Shown: positions 52,174-61,501, numbered from the stretch's first letter. The stretch is DNA of 64,000 nt from Pseudomonas fluorescens Q2-87 (GCF_000281895.1 NZ_CM001558.1:3538556-3602555), one strand, 5' to 3'. Translations and numbers: made by a program. The notes: generated by a model not told the origin, from the sequence alone.

Positions 52174-53067
52174 ATGAATCTCAGGCAAATCGAAGCATTC
52201 CGCAGCGTCATGCGACTGGGCTCCATGACCGCGGCAGCCGAGGTGCTATATACCTCGCAGCCCAATGTCAGCCGGCTGATCGCGCAGTTGGAACTGAGCA
52301 CCGGACTGACCCTGTTCAAGCGCGCAGGCGCGCGGCTGGTCCCCACGCAGGAAGGCCAGGCATTTTTTCATGAAGTGGAACGCGCCTATGTCGGCCTCGA
52401 CAGCCTCAAGCATTCGGCGAAGAACATTCGCAACCTGGGCACCGGGCGTTTGCGTGTAGCAGCGGTACCGTCGACCGGCCTGAGCCTGCTTCCAGCAGTG
52501 ATCAAGAACTTCACCGTCACGCGGCCCGAACTCACGGTGTCGCTGCACGTGAACTCCTCGCCCACAGTGGAGCAATGGGTCAAGTCGCAGTTTTGCGACA
52601 TCGGCATCGTGGTTCATCCCGGCGACGTCAACAGCGAGCAGATCGAATTGCTCGCCGAAAAAGCGGCCGTGTGCGTATTGCCTCGCACGCATGCACTGGC
52701 GGCACGGGCGCAGATTACCTTCCAGGACCTCGAAGGCCAGCCATTCGTTTCACTCTGCCATGGCGACGGCACTCGATCACAGGTGGATGGCTTGTTCGAA
52801 CAGGCAGGCGTCGAGCGGATAATGGCCGTCGAGGCGCAGTACAGCGCGATCAACTGCGAAATGGTCGCGCTCGGCATGGGCATCACCCTCGCCCACCCGC
52901 TGGTCGCCAAGGATTATCTGCATCGGGACATCGTGGTCAGGCCATTCACCCCGGACATCCTCTTTCCGACCTATGTGATATGGCCGACCGCACCCACACG
53001 GACGCGACTGGCCGAGGAGTTCGTCGATACGTTGAAGGCCTATTATCGAGACGTGGAAGACGCATGA
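52174..53067 (+). CDS. LysR-family regulator of the oxidase operon (OccR/NocR-like)
   Basis: A 297-residue LysR protein, start MNLRQIEAFRSVMRLGSMTA, HTH at about 17-37 (MTAAAEVLYTSQPNVSRLIA), effector domain from 90. It is divergent from the nine-gene uptake/oxidase operon. Its sequence runs parallel to that of the LysR at 42752 along the full length (for example SQFCDIGIVV versus SQFCDLGLVS, and YLHRDIVVRPF versus YLHTGIETRPF), so they arose by duplication. Confidence 0.88.
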   Translation: MNLRQIEAFRSVMRLGSMTAAAEVLYTSQPNVSRLIAQLELSTGLTLFKRAGARLVPTQEGQAFFHEVERAYVGLDSLKHSAKNIRNLGTGRLRVAAVPSTGLSLLPAVIKNFTVTRPELTVSLHVNSSPTVEQWVKSQFCDIGIVVHPGDVNSEQIELLAEKAAVCVLPRTHALAARAQITFQDLEGQPFVSLCHGDGTRSQVDGLFEQAGVERIMAVEAQYSAINCEMVALGMGITLAHPLVAKDYLHRDIVVRPFTPDILFPTYVIWPTAPTRTRLAEEFVDTLKAYYRDVEDA

Positions 53068-53143
53068 CCCGGTGTCCTGGCTTTCCAGCCATCGCTCACC
53101 CATCAATTTCTGAACAAACAGACAGGCAGCGGAGAATCAGCCC

Positions 53144-53536
53144 ATGACCTCGACCCTTGCAGATCTTTATCGCGACTATATCGCCTGCCTGAATGCGCAG
53201 GACTGGGAAAACCTAGGCCATTATGTGCACCCGGAGGTGGTACACAACGCGCGACGATTAGGGTTGCACGGCTATCGAAGCATGCTGGAAGCGAACTATC
53301 GGGATATTCCCGACTTGCGCTTTGAAATGGATTTCCTGGTGATTGACCCACCTAAGTTGGCGGCTCGCCTGGCATTCAATTGCTGCCCGATCGGGACGTT
53401 TTTGGGCCTTGCGGTGAACGGGGCACGGGTGTCCTTCAAGGAACACGTTTTCTACGCCTTCGAAGACGGCAGGATCCGCGAGGTCTGGTCGGTCATCGAC
53501 AAGGAGGCGATCGAAGCTCAGCTCCGATCAGCGTAG
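53144..53536 (+). CDS. SnoaL-like protein (NTF2 fold)
   Basis: A 130-residue NTF2-fold protein of the SnoaL/ester-cyclase group: LYRDYIACLNAQDWENLGHYVHPEVVHN, then RSMLEANYRDIPDLRFEMDFLV and FKEHVFYAFEDGRIREVWSVIDKEAI (in parts). Members range from polyketide cyclases to dehydratases and binding proteins; the function here cannot be told. It is 76 bp after the LysR gene in the same direction and may be under its control. Confidence 0.8.
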   Translation: MTSTLADLYRDYIACLNAQDWENLGHYVHPEVVHNARRLGLHGYRSMLEANYRDIPDLRFEMDFLVIDPPKLAARLAFNCCPIGTFLGLAVNGARVSFKEHVFYAFEDGRIREVWSVIDKEAIEAQLRSA

Positions 53537-53650
53537 ATGGCGCAGCGCTGTTCGTCGCAGGCTGTTTTCCCAGTCAAAACTGTGTTGAGCCGGGTTTAAA
53601 ATCCAGCGAGGTGGTTGAGCGACCCACCACCTCGATTTCTACGGGTGCCG

Positions 53651-55738
53651 CTAGATCAAGGGTGAGCTGCTCACCACCCGCAGTGCCAGACCCTCGAATG
53701 CATCCAGCGTAATGGTGAATTCGCCTTCAGGCGTAAGATCACCTTCGACCCGCTCATTGATGATGTCGACCACCGGCCCCGGTGCAATATTGGGCAGGTG
53801 CAGGGTTTCAGTGATCTGCGTGGAACCGAAGTTCAGCGCAGTGATTTGGGTCCCTTTGCCGGTCGGCAGTTCGTGGACCATGATCAACAGTCCTGGATGC
53901 TCGACGTCCGGAACCAGTATCTGGCGACTGGCGGCGATGTCATAGGCACGACGCGCAGCGAGGATTTTGCGCAGTTGCGAGACGAACGAATCCGGATCTT
54001 TCAACTGGCTTGGCAAGCTGCCGTACAAGGTCTTCGGACGTGGCATCTGGCCGGCCGACAATACCGCATCGGGATTAAGGTCCACGAGATCGTAAGCACC
54101 GCGATGAATCCAACGTGTGTCGCCGTCGCCCATCAGATGCTCGACCTGTTCCGCCGGCAACGGCAGCGCGCCGACCAAGTCCCAGCCTGACAAGGCAAAC
54201 ACGCCAGGTTGCATCGCGTTATACATCACCAGCAGCAGATGAACCTGGCGAATCTGCTGGATGTCTGCGGCAGTAATTGCGTCAAGGTCACGAATCCCCA
54301 GCGCTGCCGTGATGATGCTCGCGGTGGTGCAGGACACGCCGTTGGTGACGAATTTCAGATTGTAAGGCGCATGTTCTCCAGTGAGGCGTTCGTACATCTG
54401 CTCACGGATGTGCTCGCGCAAGATGCCGCCGGGAAAGGTCTGGCCCTGATAGAGGTAAGTATCGTGAGCGTGCAGGGTCCAGAAATGCACCAGCTCCAGG
54501 GTCAATTCATCATGATTCTGCAATGCATGAATCAGCGACCCGGGATCGATGCCGAGGGTGTGCATCTGCCGCAGCATCAAGCGCAGGAACTCGGTATCGC
54601 CCATCAGCAACGCATGCTGGTAGGCGGGTCGGGTGATGAAGTCGTAGGAGAGGTCCGCCCCTCCGTGGGACATGGCGGCGATATCGTCTACGGTCAGGTT
54701 CAGCTCTTGAAAACTGAAACCGCCTGCCTTGCGAATCGCTCCACCGAGCAGCTGGTTTCCGGTGATCGACAGCGGATGACTTTCGGACCAGGCGGTACCG
54801 TCGAGTTTGCGTTCGACGCCAAGAAATCCGTTGGCGTCCAGGCGTAGAATTTTCGCGCCCATGACGTCGATGGCATGCAGCGCGTCCCCGATGATCATCT
54901 GCTGAGCGGCAAAGGTCGGGTCAAGCCAGTTCAGCGAAGGTTGCCCTTCCTTGAAGTAATGCAGGTAAACCCAACGTCGCGGCTTGCCGTCAACACCCAT
55001 CACGATCGGCGTCGCACTCCAATCGGTTTCCTTGACTCCCGGTTCGAAGAAGATGACCCGTTGCAACTGACCGACGATGTAGTGCTTGTCGCGCAAGACG
55101 TCTACCTGCTGCGGAGTGAGGTTCTGCGCATCGCGCCCCTCGGCAATGTCAGGCAGCAGCGGCCAATCCTCCTCGCGGATTTCCACCATGTGGTAGAGCC
55201 CCGGATAGTCTTCATACGCCATTTCGGCCAAGCGAAAATCCGCGCCTTTGCCGGTATGAGACGGGATGACATCATCGATGACGACCGCGTTATGCGCGGC
55301 GGCCATTCGGGTCAACGCTTGGAGCTGCGCCTCGGTGCCCAGCTGCGGGTCGATGTCGAAACTGATGCGATCGAAATTTCCGTCAATCGTAGGTGTGTGC
55401 TCAGTGCCCGAAAGACCGCCGGACCTTTTCAACGGTCCATTGTGAATGCCCTGGATACCGATTCTCGACAACGCATGCCACAAGGTTTCATCCCCCAGCG
55501 CCTCCAGCACGGTGCCTTCTTCGCGAGTAACAATGGATGCCGGATACGCGGTGAACCACACCGAAGCCAATGCCGAGGCATCGCGGGGCCGGGTATGTGC
55601 GAAGGGCTGCTGCCACAATCGTCCTTGCCCTGAGTAGAGCTTGGCGCGCTTCCTCGCAGCCGCGAGCATCGATTGTTCGACCAGCCAGTCGACATGATTT
55701 TTCTCAGCTGCCGTCATGGAAACAACCACCTCTGTCAT
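53651..55738 (-). CDS. GH13 enzyme, trehalose synthase-like (maltose alpha-D-glucosyltransferase)
   Basis: A 695-residue glycoside hydrolase family 13 protein. Conserved regions: DDVIPSH (region I), RLDANGFLG with the nucleophile Asp (region II), and LQNHDEL (region IV); the general acid is probably the Glu of FQELNL. A C-terminal beta domain ends the protein. It resembles TreS-like proteins of pseudomonads, though the DANG motif and inserted segments differ from standard TreS (usually DAVP). Stand-alone: no treZ, treY or glg genes nearby. ATG at 55738 is used; ATG at 55717 with GAGG upstream is an alternative. Confidence 0.75.
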   Translation of the reverse strand: MTEVVVSMTAAEKNHVDWLVEQSMLAAARKRAKLYSGQGRLWQQPFAHTRPRDASALASVWFTAYPASIVTREEGTVLEALGDETLWHALSRIGIQGIHNGPLKRSGGLSGTEHTPTIDGNFDRISFDIDPQLGTEAQLQALTRMAAAHNAVVIDDVIPSHTGKGADFRLAEMAYEDYPGLYHMVEIREEDWPLLPDIAEGRDAQNLTPQQVDVLRDKHYIVGQLQRVIFFEPGVKETDWSATPIVMGVDGKPRRWVYLHYFKEGQPSLNWLDPTFAAQQMIIGDALHAIDVMGAKILRLDANGFLGVERKLDGTAWSESHPLSITGNQLLGGAIRKAGGFSFQELNLTVDDIAAMSHGGADLSYDFITRPAYQHALLMGDTEFLRLMLRQMHTLGIDPGSLIHALQNHDELTLELVHFWTLHAHDTYLYQGQTFPGGILREHIREQMYERLTGEHAPYNLKFVTNGVSCTTASIITAALGIRDLDAITAADIQQIRQVHLLLVMYNAMQPGVFALSGWDLVGALPLPAEQVEHLMGDGDTRWIHRGAYDLVDLNPDAVLSAGQMPRPKTLYGSLPSQLKDPDSFVSQLRKILAARRAYDIAASRQILVPDVEHPGLLIMVHELPTGKGTQITALNFGSTQITETLHLPNIAPGPVVDIINERVEGDLTPEGEFTITLDAFEGLALRVVSSSPLI

Positions 55739-55950
55739 GAAAAAACCCAGTCGCCCCTCTCCATCCCAGGCGCCGCTTGTTTTTATATGAGGCTACTAGG
55801 CGACATTCGTTGCATTGGATCGGGAGAAGGCCTGATGGATAAGCAGAGGCTTTGCTATTTCAACACCACCAGACGACCTGGATAGAAACCGCTGAGGCGA
55901 GCCGGGCGAGTGGCTTTATCTAAAACGGTCAACCAAATTCTCTAACGAAG

Positions 55951-56502
55951 CTACCGCCACGGCGCAAGAGCCCCTTGGAACAGTGAAAAAGCTCGATGCA
56001 TGAAACTGTTGAAGCGCTCGGCGTCACGCCGCAGCCCTGCCTGTTGACCACCGATCAGGCACAGATGAGCCACGTGGCCGATCACTTCTGCTTCGCCTGG
56101 CATATGCGCCAGGCGGCGACACGTCCGTATCGCGAAATCCAGTCGTTTCGCGTCAACACGCTGCTGGAACTCACCTACCAACGGATCGTGCAGCGACCAG
56201 GCGCGAATGGAAACTTCCCGCCCAGGTTGTTTCTCAGCGGCAATACTCAAGTAGCGTTTCAATATTTCGCCCGCGCTACGACCCTGCGCCGCATGAGCGA
56301 GCATGCGCTCCGTGTAGTCTTCTTCCCAAGCAGCCAGCAAGGTGCGGACAAAGTCTTCACGATTGCGGAAATGGTGGTAGAACGATCCGCGGGTCACATC
56401 CAATCGGCGCGATAGACTCTCGGCCGAAACGCCGACATGCCCTATCTGGTCGAGCGCCTCAAAACCAGCCGCGATCCAATGGCTACGAGTCAGCTTTTTC
56501 AC
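55951..56502 (-). CDS. TetR-family repressor
   Basis: A 183-residue TetR protein with HTH at about 23-45 (VSAESLSRRLDVTRGSFYHHF) and a helical ligand domain with a TetR_C-type segment. It is divergent from a DJ-1/PfpI gene, and a 25-bp inverted repeat sits 23 bp from its start, so it probably represses itself and that operon. Confidence 0.88.
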   Translation of the reverse strand: MKKLTRSHWIAAGFEALDQIGHVGVSAESLSRRLDVTRGSFYHHFRNREDFVRTLLAAWEEDYTERMLAHAAQGRSAGEILKRYLSIAAEKQPGREVSIRAWSLHDPLVGEFQQRVDAKRLDFAIRTCRRLAHMPGEAEVIGHVAHLCLIGGQQAGLRRDAERFNSFMHRAFSLFQGALAPWR

Positions 56503-56524
56503 CGGTTATTTCGCTCCTTGTTTA

Positions 56525-56549
56525 GCGCCATACAGGCTGTGTATGGCGC
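56525..56549. promoter_or_regulatory. TetR operator candidate
   Basis: GCGCCATACA (56525-56534) and TGTATGGCGC (56540-56549) are perfect 10-bp inverted arms around GGCTG. The site lies between the divergent tetR-type and DJ-1/PfpI genes, the standard place and size for a TetR operator. Confidence 0.8.
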
Positions 56550-56616
56550 GCAACCGATTGATACGCTGCGAACACCAGCCAAGATGGCCGTTGCGTTTTG
56601 CACGCCAGCACGTCTC

Positions 56617-57273
56617 ATGGAGCTCGCCTTGAAGAAAATCGTTCTGGTTGCTTTCGACCAATTCACCGATATCGACCTATTCCTGATGTGGGACATTCTA
56701 GGCCGCAACACCGAAGACTGGCACGTCCGGATATTAGGTGCCAGCGCTATCGTGCGATCGGCGCACGGCCTGCCTGTTTCGGTGCACGGTCCGCTTTCCG
56801 AGGCCAATAGTGCCGATGCGGTATTGTTCGTCAGCGGCAAGGAAGGGATACCCGCCGCACTTGCCGCGCCAGATTTCCTGCCGTCATTTGAGCTTGACCC
56901 CAGGCGCCAGCGAATCGGCTCCATATGCGCCGGCGCCTTCATTCTCGAACGGCTTGGGCTGCTCAGCGGCCAGGCAACTACACACCCGGATGCACGATCG
57001 AACTTGCAAGCCTTGGGACTTAAATCCCTGGACCAGCCTCTTGTATGCCAGGGGAACGTTGCAACCGCAGGCGGATGCCTTTCGGCGCTCTATCTGGTGG
57101 GTTGGTTGGTTGAATCCTGGTTCGGTGCCCAAAAGCGCCGAGCGACGTTGCTCCCGGTTCTGCCAGCTGGGCAGCAAGCGCTCTATGATGCCTTGATCGG
57201 GCTCAGCATCCGACAAGGAGAAGTGGGCGCCGCCCAACAAGAAACGCGACATGGCATGTCGTCAAATTGGTAA
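56617..57273 (+). CDS. DJ-1/PfpI-family protein
   Basis: A 218-residue protein with the class I glutamine amidotransferase-like fold: KKIVLVAFDQFTDIDLFLMWDIL start, nucleophile-elbow Cys104 in GSICAGAFILERLGLLSG, and HPDARSNLQALG after it. It resembles the AraC N-terminal-like/isonitrile hydratase branch rather than Hsp31. ATG at 56617 is given; TTG at 56629, 6 bases after GGAG, is a possible true start. The upstream region up to 56437 is open but belongs to the promoter and the tetR gene. Followed 21 bp later by the DUF2867 gene. Confidence 0.82.
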   Translation: MELALKKIVLVAFDQFTDIDLFLMWDILGRNTEDWHVRILGASAIVRSAHGLPVSVHGPLSEANSADAVLFVSGKEGIPAALAAPDFLPSFELDPRRQRIGSICAGAFILERLGLLSGQATTHPDARSNLQALGLKSLDQPLVCQGNVATAGGCLSALYLVGWLVESWFGAQKRRATLLPVLPAGQQALYDALIGLSIRQGEVGAAQQETRHGMSSNW

Positions 57274-57294
57274 TTGGAACTCAGGAGATCCCCA

Positions 57295-57822
57295 ATGCCC
57301 CGAGAATTTGAGCTTATTATGGCCGTGCCAGTCCCCTCGAGGTCCGGCATCACCCACCTCTACAAGTCGATGAACCTGGCAGACGCCTTTGCGATTCGCC
57401 TCCCTGCGGGCACATCCAGCAATCCAGATCTGCTAGCTCGATTCATCCTTTCCCACCAGCCATCCTGGATCGGATGGCTCATGCAAGTCCGAGACACGAT
57501 GGTTGCCTGTTTGGGTCTCAAGACAGCCAGGCATCTGGCAACCCTTGCTGATCGGGTGGGTATCTTCAAGGTCTACAGCACAAACCAGACTGAAATCGTT
57601 TTGGGAGAGGACGATAAGCACCTCGATTTCCGGATTTCGGTCCTATGTTCTGGAGAGGCAGAACCCGAAGGCAGTCGCCAACTGGTTTTTTCAACCGTGG
57701 TCCACTGCCACAACCGTCTAGGCCGGGCCTACATTTTCGTTATTGCCCCATTTCACCGTTTGGTAGTAAAGGCCAGCCTGCTGCGTGCAGCGCGCGTCGG
57801 TTGGCCGCTGGCTTCGTTGTAA
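57295..57822 (+). CDS. DUF2867 protein
   Basis: A 175-residue protein with the DUF2867 landmarks: YKSMNLADAFAIRLP, a helical middle (MQVRDTMVACLGLKT), VGIFKVYSTNQTEIVLGEDDKHLDFRISV and a C-terminal TVVHCHNRLGRAYIFVIAPFHRLVVKASL (in parts). It has START-like character in related proteins, but no known function. AGGAG lies 7 bases before the ATG. Same operon as the DJ-1/PfpI gene. Confidence 0.82.
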   Translation: MPREFELIMAVPVPSRSGITHLYKSMNLADAFAIRLPAGTSSNPDLLARFILSHQPSWIGWLMQVRDTMVACLGLKTARHLATLADRVGIFKVYSTNQTEIVLGEDDKHLDFRISVLCSGEAEPEGSRQLVFSTVVHCHNRLGRAYIFVIAPFHRLVVKASLLRAARVGWPLASL

Positions 57823-58025
57823 GCCTACGCCCACTCTGCACACCGCCTGTCCGACCCAACAGGCGTGTGCCGAGCGAGCAATCGCCAGCCCGGCTACCTC
57901 CTCCAGGCCAACGGGCAATACTGCAACTATCATCTATGCTTTCATCTTCGGCTCGGGCGTCATCTACGAGCCCTCCCATTCATATGCCGCCATTACAATC
58001 GAATAGCAACAGCCAAGGAGGCAGT

Positions 58026-58859
58026 ATGCTCGCTCGCTTCTCGACCGAACTCCAGACCCGAGAGGAGCTCGATGCCAAGCAGGCAGATTCCATGGACTGT
58101 GGCATCACCTCCCCACCAAGCCATGCATTGAGCCCCAAGTTCAACATTGTCTGTCAGCAGAAACCATTCAAAGGCTGGTCAGCCCATGTGCAAATCCTGC
58201 AAAGAGCCTACGAGGGCGACAATGAGGCCTACCATCTGGCACCGGGCTTTTATCCCACCGGCTTGATGATTTCCGGCGGCGTCACGAACTATGTCCCAGG
58301 GGCAGGCAACCGACAGATTTATGTGGAAATCGACGCTGCGCACTCTGTGGATGGGCGCGATGCCGAGCAAGAGCACTGTCGGGATATTCTGCACGCCTAC
58401 GCCATTACGTTGAAAGCCATGCAAGATGCTCTGGACAGCGCGAAAGCCAAGGGCCCCTATTTCGGGGACAACCGCGAAAAGGCCGTGCGAGCCACGAAAA
58501 ACGCCATCCTCACGGGCCTGCATCCGAAGCTTCAAGGGATCGTCCGCTCCTGTGTAATCGACAATTGGGGGGTGAAGATTCCAGAGTTCGAAGCCAAGCT
58601 CCGGCAGCTCTACCTGGACACATGCAACCTCACACAACAGCGCGACACCAATGGCTGGCACACCCTCAAGCCGGACATGAACAACCCGTCCGGGAGTCTC
58701 TGGTCATGGACCGAATACGCCGCCGAACACCTGATGCCTTCCGACCTGCACGCACTCATGCTGGGAGAGGTCAAGGACATCCGAAAACTTATGAGAGGTC
58801 CGCAATTTTCGGTGAATACAACGTCCAGTCAGCAGCTGATCATACTAGTCGCTCCCTGA
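58026..58859 (+). CDS. Unrecognised 277-residue protein
   Basis: AAGGAGG lies 4 bases before the ATG at 58026, so a gene is likely. No signal peptide or membrane segment. Notable segments: a beta-rich first half with PGAGNRQIYVEIDAAHSVDG, a helical region EHCRDILHAYAITLKAMQDAL with conserved-looking Glu/His/Asp, a basic amphipathic segment (NREKAVRATKNAILTGLH), and a Trp/Pro-rich final third. I cannot assign a family. It follows the DUF2867 gene after 203 bp with no sequence I can interpret, and converges on the cupin gene. Confidence 0.65.
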   Translation: MLARFSTELQTREELDAKQADSMDCGITSPPSHALSPKFNIVCQQKPFKGWSAHVQILQRAYEGDNEAYHLAPGFYPTGLMISGGVTNYVPGAGNRQIYVEIDAAHSVDGRDAEQEHCRDILHAYAITLKAMQDALDSAKAKGPYFGDNREKAVRATKNAILTGLHPKLQGIVRSCVIDNWGVKIPEFEAKLRQLYLDTCNLTQQRDTNGWHTLKPDMNNPSGSLWSWTEYAAEHLMPSDLHALMLGEVKDIRKLMRGPQFSVNTTSSQQLIILVAP

Positions 58860-58905
58860 CACTGACATCCTGCCATAGGTCTCGCTGATTGGTCTGTGTT
58901 ACGAG

Positions 58906-59670
58906 TCACTCGTGCATCAACCCCCACACCGCTAACAATGGAACCTGCGTCGATTTCATCGCGTGGATACAAGATGGCGGATTGAAGACCACGCCTCCCG
59001 CGCCAGGACTCCACCAGCCCACGTCCTCCCGATACCAGTCGCCCGGCGAAAGAACGAGATAGAACTCGGCTGGAGGGTGTTGGTGATAGGGGTAGCGGGT
59101 CTCAGGCATCATCAGCGCCAACCCCAAGGTCAAGGTGGAACACTCAAATAGCGCTCCAGGGCCGGCGATCATGCCGTGGCGATGCCGCTCCACGAAAGCG
59201 CTGTCCTGGTCGGCCCGGGCTTGGCGGTTTATCCAGGGAAGATGGGGCCAGAGCATGCTCAGCGCAGCCAGCATCGATATCAGGTCATCATCGGTCCTGG
59301 GCGCAATGTCGAGCGCCTCGGATAAATGGCGCTCCAAACACCGGGGCAGCGCATTTGAAGTTTGCGCTGTCTTCCTGATGTTCCATTGAGCCGTACTTAG
59401 AGACGCAGCGTGTGCTAGCGCCTTATCGCAACCGCAGTTCGACAGGACGCTGTGAAGCGAACGCCTGAGCGACTCCGTACAACGGATAATTGCCTGATCC
59501 CATGATGGATCTTCAGTGCTGTTTGTCATCGCTATTGACCTCAGGGCAACCGCGGGTGAGCAGCCCTTCGCTTCGCAGAGGTGCATCACCCAGTCAATCG
59601 CTTCTTCAAGGGTAAAGCGACGATAAGCTGTGGTCTTCAAGGGCATCGCCTGAATGTCCGTTCGATGCAT
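58906..59670 (-). CDS. DMSP lyase-family cupin
   Basis: A cupin protein whose C-terminal half matches the dimethylsulfoniopropionate (DMSP) lyase family: metal ligands His196, His198, Glu202 and His236 and catalytic-type Tyr204 in YPYHQHPPAEFYLVLSPGDW and PPSCIHAM. The spacing H-x-H-x3-E-x-Y is that of DddK, DddQ and DddW. Three starts are possible: ATG 59670 (AAGGG 6 bases upstream; used here, 254 residues), 59646 and 59529 (207 residues, closer to usual DMSP lyases). It follows the betaine-type binding-protein gene, so a dimethylsulfonio- or trimethylammonio-compound is the likely substrate. DMSP cleavage to acrylate and DMS is the family reaction, not shown here. Confidence 0.78.
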   Translation of the reverse strand: MHRTDIQAMPLKTTAYRRFTLEEAIDWVMHLCEAKGCSPAVALRSIAMTNSTEDPSWDQAIIRCTESLRRSLHSVLSNCGCDKALAHAASLSTAQWNIRKTAQTSNALPRCLERHLSEALDIAPRTDDDLISMLAALSMLWPHLPWINRQARADQDSAFVERHRHGMIAGPGALFECSTLTLGLALMMPETRYPYHQHPPAEFYLVLSPGDWYREDVGWWSPGAGGVVFNPPSCIHAMKSTQVPLLAVWGLMHE

Positions 59671-59725
59671 CTGATGCCCTTCATCAAGAGCATCAGATGG
59701 CAACACAACTATCGGATGACAGCCA

Positions 59726-60625
59726 TTACTGGGACGGTGTCGCGGAGGCGGTCTGGCTGCCGAACATGGCCTCGAAGCGGGGCTTGTTGGTGGCGTAGTA
59801 CTCTGCAACGACTTTGTCTGCCGAGCTGTCACGGGCAGCCGACATCAACTTCTCAAGGTCGGCCTTGGGAATCTTGAAGTTGGCGAAAAACCGGGCGACA
59901 TCAGGATGCTCGGCGCTGAAGCCTTTGCGGGCAACCGCGTGAATTTGTTCGGCGCCCCCGAAAATCTGCTTCGGATCGTCGAGGTAGCGCAGCGGCCACT
60001 TGGCGAACATCCAGTGGGGACTCCAGGCGTTGATCAACGACCATTTGTCACGCTTGATGTTGCGATCCAGCTCGCTCAGCATTCCAGACTCTGAAGAAGC
60101 GACCATCTTGTAACCATCGAGCTTATATTCCTGGATGGCCTTTTCCGTGAGCTTGTATTGGCCGTTACCCACTTCCGAAGTGAGGATCTTGCCGCCGAGT
60201 TTCTCCCGCACCTCTGGTTTATTCAGATCCTCGACACTGGCGATCTCGCTGGTAGGAATAAACGTTGGCACCGCCATGCCGATCCGACCTTCATACAGCA
60301 CGCCGAGGTCTTCGAGCTTGTCCTGGTATTTGTCATAGAACGCCTTGTGAGTGCTCGGCAGCCAGACCATCGGAATCAGGTCGATATTGCCGTTAGCCAG
60401 GGCCTGGAACTGAATGCCAATATCGGCGAGTACCAATTTGACCGGTTGCTTCAAGTGGTCGCGCAATGCCGTATCTGCCAGCTTTACAGCGATTTCCGTA
60501 TCCGACCAATTCACCCATCCAATACGGATAGGCGTGGGTTCCTCGGCGTGAGCACTCAGGCTACCGGCGGCCATCGCCAGGGCTGCAAGCCAGCCGATAC
60601 AAGTTTTACTGGATAACGTCATCAT
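59726..60625 (-). CDS. Betaine/choline-type periplasmic binding protein (ProX/OpuAC class)
   Basis: A 299-residue binding protein with a signal peptide (cleavage after SAHA near 27). IRIGWVNWSDTEIAVKLADTAL and DLIPMVWLPSTHKAFYDKYQDKL (in part) identify the OpuAC class; Trp residues (WVNWSD, WLPS, WSPHWMF) would form the aromatic box for a quaternary ammonium or sulfonium head group. No permease or ATPase is adjacent. GGAG is 7 bases before the ATG at 60625. The cupin gene follows in the same direction. Confidence 0.88.
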   Translation of the reverse strand: MMTLSSKTCIGWLAALAMAAGSLSAHAEEPTPIRIGWVNWSDTEIAVKLADTALRDHLKQPVKLVLADIGIQFQALANGNIDLIPMVWLPSTHKAFYDKYQDKLEDLGVLYEGRIGMAVPTFIPTSEIASVEDLNKPEVREKLGGKILTSEVGNGQYKLTEKAIQEYKLDGYKMVASSESGMLSELDRNIKRDKWSLINAWSPHWMFAKWPLRYLDDPKQIFGGAEQIHAVARKGFSAEHPDVARFFANFKIPKADLEKLMSAARDSSADKVVAEYYATNKPRFEAMFGSQTASATPSQ

Positions 60626-60830
60626 GATGCATCTCCGCGTACTGTATTAATAGTTATTGGCAGGGCAGCAGAAGAATTAACGTTCCCTCATCAAAGCAGA
60701 GTGCCATCGCCCTCCTCAAGGGATTTAATGTTATGCATGGATAAGTTCTAGTTATGCGAAAACCCTTCACGTATTTAGGTGTTTCGGCCCTCCTCCGCCA
60801 TTTGGCGGAGCTTATAAATGTCAGCATTCA

Positions 60831-60875
60831 CAATGCTTTTTCGAGCGCCGGCAAGGCCTCGAACAAATCCGCCAG
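60831..60875 (-). pseudogene. Last codons of a lost etfA
   Basis: In the frame next to that of truncated etfB, codons read LADLFEALPALEKAL then TGA. This resembles the C-terminus of electron-transfer flavoprotein alpha subunit (xxLVADLFxxxPxLxxAL). It joins directly to the etfB fragment, as expected if a deletion removed the end of etfB and nearly all of etfA. Confidence 0.5.
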
Positions 60876-61293
60876 TCACATGTAATCCGATCAACTGCGC
60901 GACCATTTGCCCGACCTGATTGTTTTCCTGGTCGATCGCCTGTTTGCCGAACAGGATCAATTGTGGCCTTTGCTGGTCGATCACTTTGCTCAGGTACTTG
61001 GCCACGTTGAGCGGTTCGAGTACCGCACTCGTCTCGACCAGCAGCGTGCGGTCCGCGCCGAGTGCCAAGGCCGTGCGCAGTTGTTCCTGGGCGGCCGACG
61101 TGCCCACCGAGACCACTACCACGTCGGATACCAGTCCCTTCTCCTTGAGGCGAATCGCCTTTTCCACCGCGATCTCGCAGAACGGGTTCAAGGCCATCTT
61201 CACGCCATTGAGCTCGACGTCTGAGCCGTCGGCTTTCACCCGGACTTTCACATTCGGGTCGATGGCGCGCTTTACCGCAACGAGCACTTTCAT
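60876..61293 (-). pseudogene. etfB: Truncated electron-transfer flavoprotein beta subunit
   Basis: The product starts MKVLVAVKRAIDPNVKVRVK and follows EtfB (about 249 residues) through ALNPFCEIAVEKAIRLKEKG, LRTALALGADRTLLVE and LILFGKQAIDQENNQVGQMVAQL, to about residue 135-138. Then similarity ends and an unrelated frame runs on to a stop at 60775. The C-terminal ~110 residues, which hold AMP-binding and partner-binding regions, are missing. The matching alpha subunit gene is absent except for its apparent last 15 codons. A functional ETF from elsewhere would be needed for the neighbouring demethylase. Confidence 0.8.
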
Positions 61294-61427
61294 AGTTCTT
61301 CGCACTGCCCCCGGCACTTTGGATCAATGCGGGATGACCGACCGCACGAGCCGGCCCCCTGTTTCGACTGGATGGTAATCCTGGTTTTTCCGTCAAGCAA
61401 GGGAAATGTACACCTGTGTCTCAATCG

Positions 61428-61456
61428 TTGACACAAACGAACATTAAACATACTGT
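61428..61456 (+). promoter_or_regulatory. Sigma-70 promoter of the demethylase gene, with inverted repeat
   Basis: TTGACA (61428-61433) and TACTGT (61451-61456) are separated by 17 bp, 45 bp before the ATG. A TGTGTC/GACACA inverted repeat (61415-61420, 61430-61435, 9-bp spacer) overlaps the -35 box and could bind a regulator. Confidence 0.6.
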
Positions 61457-61501
61457 CGTGTCAAAACCAAGCCTGATGTTCTGTTCCCGGAGCTCAACAC
61501 C

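Noticed and set aside
56437..56616. N-terminal extension of the DJ-1/PfpI protein
   Set aside because: The frame is open but overlaps the divergent tetR-type gene and the operator; family similarity starts at KKIVLVAFDQF.
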